Below, piece by piece: positions 1 through 5,814 of a stretch of DNA of 15,868 nucleotides (its first letter is position 1; each line of letters starts with the position of its first letter). Location: positions 1-15,868 of the forward strand of contig JALSZZ010000082.1 of the NCBI GenBank assembly GCA_027075825.1, written 5' to 3'. The DNA is from Mariprofundaceae bacterium. GTDB lineage: Bacteria > Pseudomonadota > Zetaproteobacteria > Mariprofundales > Mariprofundaceae. The notes under the pieces were generated by a model that was not told where the DNA came from, did not search any database, and saw only the letters and a list, made by a program, of their open reading frames with translations. The translations under genes and the position numbers were made by a program.

Positions 1-126
1 TGGCGAAGCGAAGACAGAAGCGTTATGATTTCGGGCATGGGTATTCCTCCTTTGGACGTGCTTTTTGATTTGAATAACACTAACCAAAGTTGGAATACCC
101 TCAAGCTTTTTTGGCGAAGGTATTGA
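1..126 (+). CDS. Possible C-terminal end of an unidentified gene, cut by the window start
   Basis: Frame 1 is open from the first base to a TGA at 124-126, giving 41 codons that end in LKLFWRRY. I do not recognise the family. Codon content is plausible for a protein tail (for example MISGMGIPPLDVLFDLNN), but 41 open codons can arise by chance, and the surrounding 560 bases are mostly gene debris. It lies just upstream of a carbamoyltransferase remnant on the same strand, so it may be the end of another polysaccharide gene or simply more debris. Only sequence to the left of the window can decide this. Confidence 0.25.
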   Translation, partial: WRSEDRSVMISGMGIPPLDVLFDLNNTNQSWNTLKLFWRRY

Positions 127-163
127 ACGAAGGAATGGTAGATTTAGAAAATATAGCCATGCA

Positions 164-257
164 ATGAACATTTCTGTACCTGGCATTTCAGCGTATTACC
201 ACGACAGTGTAGCAGCTATTGGTTCAGGATGGTGATACTGTTGCCGAAGCCCAGGAG
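164..257 (+). pseudogene. Carbamoyltransferase (NodU/CmcH family) remnant, N-terminus only
   Basis: The ATG at 164 starts a peptide reading MNISVPGISAYYHDSVAAI. This matches the conserved opening of NodU/CmcH carbamoyltransferases (consensus roughly ILGISAYYHDSAAAL). These enzymes transfer a carbamoyl group from carbamoyl phosphate to sugar hydroxyls and occur in polysaccharide and antibiotic pathways. Around 220 a single extra base shifts the frame; the next frame continues correctly as VQDGDTVAEAQE (222-257). The reading then runs straight into the terminal inverted repeat of the element at 253-415, and nothing of the rest of the enzyme follows. The family is usually about 550-600 residues, so roughly 30 codons survive. 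The gene is dead twice over, by frameshift and by truncation. Identification rests on one strong motif block in a fitting context. Confidence 0.75.
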
Positions 258-415
258 TGTGTCTGACTTTGATAAATCTACTGTGAAAAACCGGATATTG
301 GCCAGATATTCACCCTGCTTTTGTTAAATAGCGCTGCTATTCGCCGCAAACAGGTCGTATATTTGGCTCAATCCCGCTATTTCTCGTGACGATTGCCAAA
401 GTCCGACAGACTCCT
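253..415 (+). repeat. MITE-like element, copy 1, 163 bp with terminal inverted repeats
   Basis: The left end reads AGGAGTGTGTCTGACTTTG and the right end, reverse-complemented, reads AGGAGTCTGTCGGACTTTG, so the termini are imperfect inverted repeats of about 19-25 bases. The interior is alignable from end to end with the element at 8827-8986 in opposite orientation. The best conserved core is 28 identical bases at 320-347, which includes a small palindrome AATAGC-GCT-GCTATT (327-341). There is no coding capacity for a transposase. Size, termini and repetition fit a miniature inverted-repeat element mobilised in trans. No target-site duplication is evident by eye. It lies between a truncated carbamoyltransferase and a damaged DUF5989 gene, so its insertion or a later deletion next to it probably removed the intervening sequence. 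Confidence 0.72.
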
Positions 416-416
416 A

Positions 417-541
417 GTGTTTGATTTGTGAAGAATCTTTGGGACTTTATGAAAGAGCGAAAGAAGTTAATGCTACTGGGTGTGGTCATCGTTCTGGCTC
501 AGGGTTCTGCTATTGCACCGTCGATTTATGCCTTACTTTGA
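417..541 (+). pseudogene. DUF5989-like small membrane protein, damaged
   Basis: From GTG 428 the frame reads VKNLWDFMKERKKLMLLG, then VVIVLAQGSAIAPSIYALL and TGA at 539-541. The LW-FM-ERKK start and the LAQGSA-AP-IY-L end match the ~50-residue DUF5989 family, whose members (from my knowledge of the family) often sit beside carbamoyltransferases in polysaccharide loci. Two defects are visible. One base appears lost near 424: GTG 417 would read GTG-TTT-GA(C)-TTT-GTG in the usual frame, but now leads to a stop. The hydrophobic middle is also about nine residues shorter than usual, so it may no longer span the membrane. Translation from GTG 428 or ATG 449 remains possible but has no evident ribosome binding site. 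The inverted-repeat element ends directly at its 5' edge. The role of the family is not known to me. Confidence 0.6.
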
Positions 542-562
542 TAATGAAAGGACAAGACTGAA

Positions 563-1750
563 ATGCGTATTCTTATGATTGTAGAGAACCTTCCGCTGCC
601 TTTTGATCGCAGGGTGTGGCAAGAGGCAGGTGCTTTGCATGAAGCTGGTCATCAGGTGTGTATTATTTGTCCAAAGACAACGGATTACCCCAACCACTTT
701 GAGGAAATTGATGGTGTTTTTATTTACCGCCATCCCCTTCCTTTTGAAGCTTCAGGTGCAATGGGCTATATCCTGGAGTATGGCACAGCATTATTCTGGG
801 AGTTTGTATTAGCCTGGCGGATTTTTTTTTCAAAAGGCTTTGATGTTGTTCATATCTGCAACCCCCCGGATCTCCTTTTTCTGGTGGCAGCGCCATTCAA
901 ATTACTGGGAAGAAAGGTTGTTTTTGACCATCACGATATTAACCCTGAATTGTTTGAAGCAAAGTTTGAAAAAAGAGGCTTGCTGTACCGACTTGTTTGC
1001 TGTTTTGAGCGGTTAACCTTTATGACTGCAGATATTTCCATTGCTACCAATGAGTCTTATCGCGCAATTGCCATTGAGCGCGGCCGCATGCCAGCAGATA
1101 AAGTATATATTGTACGAAGTGGTCCCAAACTGGATCGTTTAAAGATTTTACCTCCCGTTAGCCGTTGGAAATCAGGACGAAGTTACCTCGTTGGCTATGT
1201 TGGTGTTATGGGAAAACAAGAGGGTATAGAGTATCTTTTGGAGGCAGCCCGCATCATTGTTTATGAAATGGGACGTAAGGATGTTAGTTTTGCACTGGTT
1301 GGCGGTGGTACATCGTTGGATTCATTAAAGGCTCAGGCTCACTCGCTTGGGCTTGATGATTTTGTTGTCTTTACAGGTCGTGTGTCCGATCAGGTGTTGC
1401 TTGAAGTACTCAATACTTCGGATGTGTGCGTGAACCCTGATGTCGCCAATGCAATGAATGATAAATCCACAATGAACAAAATCATGGAATACATGGCATT
1501 GGGCAAGCCTATTGTACAGTTTGATCTGACTGAAGGTCGTTTTTCAGCACAGGATGCTTCACTGTATGCAGAACATAATAATGCGCGTGATATGGCTGAA
1601 AAGATTATCCTGTTGCTGGACGATGAAAAGCGACGTAAAACAATGGGCGAATATGGGCGGCACAGAGTGGAAAGTACGCTTGCCTGGCAATATGAAGCGC
1701 CTAAATTACTGAAAGCATACCAATCCTGTGACGGACACGAGAAGGACTGA
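563..1750 (+). CDS. Glycosyltransferase family 4 (GT4)
   Basis: A 395-residue GT-B fold glycosyltransferase that probably adds a sugar from a nucleotide-sugar donor to the undecaprenyl-linked repeat unit at the cytoplasmic face of the inner membrane. The N-terminal half opens with MRILMIVENLPLPFDRRVW and carries FDHHDINPELF (from ~121), typical of the acceptor-binding domain. The C-terminal half has GYVGVMGKQEGIEYLLEA and the nucleotide-sugar-binding stretch KIMEYMALGKPIVQFDLTE (306-324), with E309 in the usual place. Length is normal for the family. The ATG start is preceded by AAAGGA at 547-552, ten bases away. Its TGA (1748-1750) overlaps an out-of-frame ATG at 1750. It is the first intact gene after the decayed left end and is followed by the priming transferase. 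Donor and linkage cannot be told from sequence. Confidence 0.93.
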   Translation: MRILMIVENLPLPFDRRVWQEAGALHEAGHQVCIICPKTTDYPNHFEEIDGVFIYRHPLPFEASGAMGYILEYGTALFWEFVLAWRIFFSKGFDVVHICNPPDLLFLVAAPFKLLGRKVVFDHHDINPELFEAKFEKRGLLYRLVCCFERLTFMTADISIATNESYRAIAIERGRMPADKVYIVRSGPKLDRLKILPPVSRWKSGRSYLVGYVGVMGKQEGIEYLLEAARIIVYEMGRKDVSFALVGGGTSLDSLKAQAHSLGLDDFVVFTGRVSDQVLLEVLNTSDVCVNPDVANAMNDKSTMNKIMEYMALGKPIVQFDLTEGRFSAQDASLYAEHNNARDMAEKIILLLDDEKRRKTMGEYGRHRVESTLAWQYEAPKLLKAYQSCDGHEKD

Positions 1751-1777
1751 TGTTGATACAAACAGATAATATTGCGA

Positions 1778-3166
1778 ATGAATGTGAACTCAATGGTTGA
1801 TCGCCTGGAAATAACACGTTATAACATTTTGAAAAGTCTGGATATGTTGTCGTTCTTTTTGGCTTTGTTGATCACTCTGATCGTATACCATCACCCTTTT
1901 CAGACAGTCTATCTGGCAATTGCTTGTATGCAGATGCTGATGGTTGCGCCTGTTTTTTCCTTGTGTGGCACATACAGTACTGATCTGATCGGGAGAATAT
2001 TACCTCGTGTTGTTCGTCTTGTGCTGGGATGGGCTATTATTTTTACCCTGACGTTGGCGGTTACATTCTTTTGGAGTATTGATGCTATGCCGACTGAAGA
2101 TAGCTGGTTTTTTTGGGCGCTAAGCTCCTTGTTTTTATTGCTTGCCTTTCGCGCACTGGCGTTTTGGACCTTTACTTTTTATCACAAAAAACATAAGAAA
2201 ACGGCTATCATTGCTGGTGCGGGTGAGCTCGCCCTGAAGTTGATGGCAGCGCTGGAAAAATCACACTATAACTCACTGCAATTGTTGGGTATGTTTGATG
2301 ATGACACAAGTAGATCTTCGAATGTTATCGGGCATATTGATGAGCTTCCGGGTTTTGTGTGCAAACATGCTGTTGATGAGGTTTACATTGCGCTTCCCAT
2401 GCAAGCGGAAGAGAGAGTTCGTGAATTGGTATACCAACTTCAAAATACAACTGCATCTGTGTATTTTGTTCCTGACCTCTTTATGTTCGATGTTTTTTCA
2501 AATGCTTCGGCATTCCAGTGTTGCGATATCAATATACTGGCATTAAACAAAAACCGTATTGACCGTGGCTTCGAGATTCTGAAGCGTGTTGAAGATATAC
2601 TGCTATCAGGCTTTATTCTTATTCTTATTTCACCGCTAATGTTAATAATTGGTCTGCTTATTAAGGCAGGAAGTCCCGGGCCGGTTTTTTTCAGGCAATA
2701 TCGCTATGGTCTGAAAGGCGAAAAAATTCTGGTTTGGAAATTTCGTAGTATGTATGTTTGCGAAGATGATGAGGTTGTTACTCAGGCACGCCAAAACGGA
2801 GATTCGAGAATAACGCCGCTTGGTAAAATTCTTCGACGTTATTCGTTGGATGAATTACCCCAGTTTTTTAATGTACTGCAAGGTAGCATGTCCATCGTCG
2901 GCCCCAGACCTCATGCGGTTATTCATAACGAAGAATACCGTAAACTGATTTGGGGCTATATGTGGCGCCACAGGGTAAAACCTGGCATTACTGGTTGGGC
3001 TCAGATAAACGGCTGGCGAGGGGAGACCGATGAGTTGTATAAAATGGGAAAAAGAGTGGAATATGACTTGTGGTATATCCAGAACTGGACGTTGCTGCTG
3101 GACCTGAAAATTATCTGGCTCACAATTACCAGAGAAATTATCAGCCGAAGCAATAATGCCTATTAG
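1778..3166 (+). CDS. Undecaprenyl-phosphate sugar phosphotransferase (WcaJ-type initiating enzyme)
   Basis: This 462-residue membrane enzyme moves a hexose-1-phosphate, typically glucose, from UDP-sugar to undecaprenyl phosphate and so starts repeat-unit synthesis. Four hydrophobic segments lie in the first ~130 residues. A Rossmann-like region follows (TAIIAGAG at 142-149), then another hydrophobic segment (LLSGFILILISPLMLIIG) and the C-terminal catalytic domain with KFRSM (321-325), DELPQ (358-362), GPRPH (375-379) and KPGITGWAQINGWRGETDE. This is the architecture of the TIGR03023/WcaJ group, at usual length. The start is uncertain: ATG 1778 is chosen, TTG 1772 and ATG 1796 are in frame, and none has a good ribosome binding site. 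An ATG at 1750 overlapping the upstream stop opens a 16-codon frame (MLIQTDNIANECELNG) out of phase with this gene, so the true N-terminus may have been frameshifted. Confidence 0.93.
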   Translation: MNVNSMVDRLEITRYNILKSLDMLSFFLALLITLIVYHHPFQTVYLAIACMQMLMVAPVFSLCGTYSTDLIGRILPRVVRLVLGWAIIFTLTLAVTFFWSIDAMPTEDSWFFWALSSLFLLLAFRALAFWTFTFYHKKHKKTAIIAGAGELALKLMAALEKSHYNSLQLLGMFDDDTSRSSNVIGHIDELPGFVCKHAVDEVYIALPMQAEERVRELVYQLQNTTASVYFVPDLFMFDVFSNASAFQCCDINILALNKNRIDRGFEILKRVEDILLSGFILILISPLMLIIGLLIKAGSPGPVFFRQYRYGLKGEKILVWKFRSMYVCEDDEVVTQARQNGDSRITPLGKILRRYSLDELPQFFNVLQGSMSIVGPRPHAVIHNEEYRKLIWGYMWRHRVKPGITGWAQINGWRGETDELYKMGKRVEYDLWYIQNWTLLLDLKIIWLTITREIISRSNNAY

Positions 3167-3229
3167 TTTTTTTACAATAAGAAAAAAAACGCTAGGCTAT
3201 AGGTTTTATCTTTAATTTGGAGGTGTAAA
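3167..3229 (+). promoter_or_regulatory. Intergenic region with strong Shine-Dalgarno and a possible promoter for the RCC1 gene
   Basis: This 63-bp AT-rich gap separates the priming enzyme from the RCC1-repeat gene. GGAGGT at 3219-3224 lies five bases before the ATG, the strongest ribosome binding site among the intact genes. TTTACA at 3171-3176 is one mismatch from a -35 box, but the -10 candidate sixteen bases later (TAGGCT, 3193-3198) is poor. GTTTTTTT and AAAAAAAC could pair across the first part of the gap as an A/T-only hairpin, which is not a convincing terminator. Independent expression of the exported proteins is possible but not shown. Confidence 0.3.
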
Positions 3230-5803
3230 ATGATCAGGAAAATATATAGCAGCCTTGCCATGCTGTTAACACTATTGGTGACAACGGCGGCATGGGCTGG
3301 CTCATCTTATCACACATTAATTGTCAAGACAGATGGCAGTGCCCTTGCCTGGGGTTATGATGCCTATGGTCAGCTCGGGAATGGAGCCTTGATTGACCAG
3401 GCAAACCCGGTAGTCATCAAGGATGGTGTTAATACCACAGTGACGGGCATCAGTATGGTTGCTGCCGGGGGATTTCATTCACTTATTCTAAAAACAGACG
3501 GTACCGTCATGAGTTGGGGCAATAATCAATATGGTCAGTTGGGGGATGGGACAACGACAGACCGCAGTAATCCGGTGACAGTTCCTGGTTTGACGGGGGT
3601 CATTGCTGTAGCTGCGGGTATATATCACAGCCTTGCTTTGAAGTCTGATGGAACCTTATTGGCCTGGGGTAAAAACTGGGCTGGACAGGTTGGCAATGGC
3701 AGTAAAACAGATCAACACACACCGGTGACGGTGATGAACGCCGGTAGCAATATTGTGGCTATTGCCGCAGGTGATGCGCACAGTCTGGCGTTGAAATCTG
3801 ATGGAACCTTGCTTGCCTGGGGTAATAATGATAGTGGCCAGCTGGGGAACGGGACTACGCGCAACAGCACTTCTCCGGTGACCGTCGTGGATGCAACGGG
3901 GGCGGCTATTCAGAATGTTACAGCCATTGCTGCAGGAGGCTCTCACAATCTTGCATTGCTGGCTGATGGTTCAGTGCTTTCCTGGGGTTACAATGGACTG
4001 GGACAGCTGGGTGATGCGACCATCAACAATCATAGCACTCCCGTTGCTGTGCTGGACAACTACAGCAATGTACTATCAGGCATTGTCGGAATCAGTGCTG
4101 GTCAGACTCATAGTCTGGCACTGAGAAATGATGGCAGCGTACTTGCCTGGGGTCATAACTTTTATGGGCAGTTGGGTGATGGCTCTACTACGGACAGCGC
4201 AACGCCGACAGTCATGACAACCGCTGGCGGGACAACCATCAATGGTATTAGTGCTGTTTCAGCAGGATTAACCCACAGCCTGCTGCTGAAGTCGGATGGC
4301 ACATTGCTGGCATGTGGTGCTGATCAGTACGGGCAACTTGGCAATGGCGGCAGCACTAATCAACGGAACCCTGTTGCCGTCATCAACAGCGGAGGGGGTA
4401 ATACTGCTAATGTAGCAGGCCTGATGAATGTTGTGTCGGTGACGGATAGCATTCCGCCAGTGGTTTCTGTTGCCAATGATATTTACGTTTCGTCTGTTGA
4501 TGCCAATGGTACACCAGCCAGCAATAGCACGATTCAGGCTTTTCTGCTCGCAGGAACAGCAACGGATACCGTTGATGGCAATGTAACAGTAGCGAACAAT
4601 GCTCCAGGAATATTTCCTGTGGGTACCACACCTGTGACATTCAGTGCCACAGATGCAGCAGGAAACACAGGAAGCGCGATAGCATCTGTTCATGTGGTAA
4701 ACACCCCAACATTTTCACCCGCAAATGGTAGTCAGCTGAATTCTACAACGCAAACCTTTTACTGGACGGATACCGGGGCAAGTGCTTATTATGTCATGGT
4801 CAGCAGTGCCACCCCAGGGGGCAATAATCTTTACGATTCCGGTGTGCTTCCCGCAGGCACCACCTCCGTAACTGTTTCAGGACTCTCTGAAGATGTGTAC
4901 GTTCGCTATTACAGCCGCAATGTAAGCACGGGAGGATGGGATACCGTCGATTATCATTACACACGACCATTGCCAGCAGCAACTATCAGTTCGCCTGTTA
5001 ATGGCTCTACGCTTAGCGGAACAACTCAGCAGTTTTCATGGGCAGATACAGGTGCAAATGGTTATTACGTCATGGTTAGTAGTGCTGTTGTGGGGGGGAA
5101 TGATCTCTACGTCTCTGGTTTTTTACCCAAAGGGACAACATCGGTTACTGTGAATGGCTTGCCATCAGATGGCAAACTCATTTATGTGCGTTTGTATAGC
5201 TGGAAAACGGGAGGCTGGCAGATTACTGACAGTACTTATCTTGCTACCGGTACAGCATCAATGACGACACCTGCTGCAGGATCCACGCTAGGGGGAAGTT
5301 CACAGGTATTCACCTGGAATAACTCAGGTGCAGCCGGTTATTATCTGAGTGTTGGTCGAACGCTGGGGCAGGCAGATATTTATCAGTCAGGATGGATAAA
5401 CCAAACATCCCTGACGGTCAATAATCTTCCTACTGGGAAAAGTACGCCGCTGTTCGTCCGTCTTTATAGCTGGACGCAAGCTGGTGAGTGGCAGGTTCGG
5501 GTTTTGAATTATTTATCCAGTTATGCGACCAGTATCACATCTCCCACTGCAGGAACAACATTAACCGGTACATCGCAAACCTTTAGCTGGACAGATGTAG
5601 GGGCTGCAGGTTACTACCTGGACGTAGGCACAGGCTTCTTCGGACATGGTGATATTTACAAGTCCGGGTTCATCAGTGGGCCTGTCAGTTCTCAGTTGGT
5701 GACGGGTCTCCCCACAGGAGGCGTGGCGATTTATGTTCGTCTGTATACCTGGGGTAGTGATGGCTGGCGTACATCTGATGCTCTTTACACATCCGCGCCA
5801 TAA
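3230..5803 (+). CDS. Exported RCC1-propeller protein with HYR-like domain and four C-terminal beta repeats
   Basis: This 857-residue protein begins with a Sec signal peptide (positive MIRK, hydrophobic core, likely cleavage after AWA at 23). Seven RCC1 repeats follow (about 24-400), each with the signature x-x-W-G-x-x-x-x-G-Q-L-G-(N/D)-G and an H-S-L-(A/L)-L-K-x-D-G strand, so a complete seven-bladed propeller is expected. Blade seven has ACG instead of AWG. Residues ~404-490 resemble a HYR/immunoglobulin-like domain (DSIPPVVSV, VGTTPVTFSATDAAGNTGS). Four tandem repeats of ~90 residues fill 493-857. There is no lipobox, transmembrane anchor, LPXTG or PEP-CTERM sorting tail, so it is probably released to the periplasm or outside. 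It sits between polysaccharide enzymes and just before a glycoside hydrolase, which suggests a matrix, polymer-binding or envelope role. Bacterial RCC1 proteins have varied functions, so this is inference. Confidence 0.9.
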   Translation: MIRKIYSSLAMLLTLLVTTAAWAGSSYHTLIVKTDGSALAWGYDAYGQLGNGALIDQANPVVIKDGVNTTVTGISMVAAGGFHSLILKTDGTVMSWGNNQYGQLGDGTTTDRSNPVTVPGLTGVIAVAAGIYHSLALKSDGTLLAWGKNWAGQVGNGSKTDQHTPVTVMNAGSNIVAIAAGDAHSLALKSDGTLLAWGNNDSGQLGNGTTRNSTSPVTVVDATGAAIQNVTAIAAGGSHNLALLADGSVLSWGYNGLGQLGDATINNHSTPVAVLDNYSNVLSGIVGISAGQTHSLALRNDGSVLAWGHNFYGQLGDGSTTDSATPTVMTTAGGTTINGISAVSAGLTHSLLLKSDGTLLACGADQYGQLGNGGSTNQRNPVAVINSGGGNTANVAGLMNVVSVTDSIPPVVSVANDIYVSSVDANGTPASNSTIQAFLLAGTATDTVDGNVTVANNAPGIFPVGTTPVTFSATDAAGNTGSAIASVHVVNTPTFSPANGSQLNSTTQTFYWTDTGASAYYVMVSSATPGGNNLYDSGVLPAGTTSVTVSGLSEDVYVRYYSRNVSTGGWDTVDYHYTRPLPAATISSPVNGSTLSGTTQQFSWADTGANGYYVMVSSAVVGGNDLYVSGFLPKGTTSVTVNGLPSDGKLIYVRLYSWKTGGWQITDSTYLATGTASMTTPAAGSTLGGSSQVFTWNNSGAAGYYLSVGRTLGQADIYQSGWINQTSLTVNNLPTGKSTPLFVRLYSWTQAGEWQVRVLNYLSSYATSITSPTAGTTLTGTSQTFSWTDVGAAGYYLDVGTGFFGHGDIYKSGFISGPVSSQLVTGLPTGGVAIYVRLYTWGSDGWRTSDALYTSAP
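3302..4396 (+). repeat. Seven tandem RCC1 repeats (coding)
   Basis: Seven coding repeats of roughly 150-165 bp lie inside the large exported protein. The signatures read WGYDAYGQLGNG, WGNNQYGQLGDG, WGKNWAGQVGNG, WGNNDSGQLGNG, WGYNGLGQLGDA, WGHNFYGQLGDG and CGADQYGQLGNG. Repeats three and four share the nucleotide run TCTGATGGAACCTT at the strand before the signature, which hints at recent internal duplication or gene conversion. Other repeats are conserved mainly at protein level. Confidence 0.88.
4703..5800 (+). repeat. Four tandem ~90-residue beta-sandwich-like repeats (coding)
   Basis: Four related segments begin near 4703, 4979, 5256 and 5525. Each runs (S/T)P-x-x-G-(S/T)-x-L, then Q-x-F-x-W-x-(D/N)-x-G-A-x-(A/G)-Y-Y-(V/L), then D/N-(L/I)-Y-x-S-G, a V-x-x-L turn, and V-R-(L/Y)-Y-(S/T), ending in G-x-W. 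The last three are most alike and carry the VRLY-S/T-W motif. The alternation of hydrophobic and polar residues suggests a beta-sandwich. I do not recognise a named carbohydrate-binding family, though the aromatic content would suit glycan contact. Confidence 0.82.
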
Positions 5804-5814
5804 ACGCCTGTTCT

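Noticed and set aside
1390..1761. A 123-codon antisense frame opposite the GT4 gene
   Set aside because: It is opposite a strongly conserved coding region, has no start signals and reads as low-quality serine/cysteine-rich sequence. The same applies to the other antisense frames.
3167..3190. An intrinsic terminator after the priming enzyme
   Set aside because: The only pairing is a run of T with a run of A, with no GC stem, so it is unlikely to terminate.
3230..4396. RCC1 repeats taken as a Ran-type exchange factor or host-mimic effector
   Set aside because: The protein has a Sec signal peptide and sits in a bacterial polysaccharide locus. Nothing beyond the fold suggests nucleotide-exchange activity.
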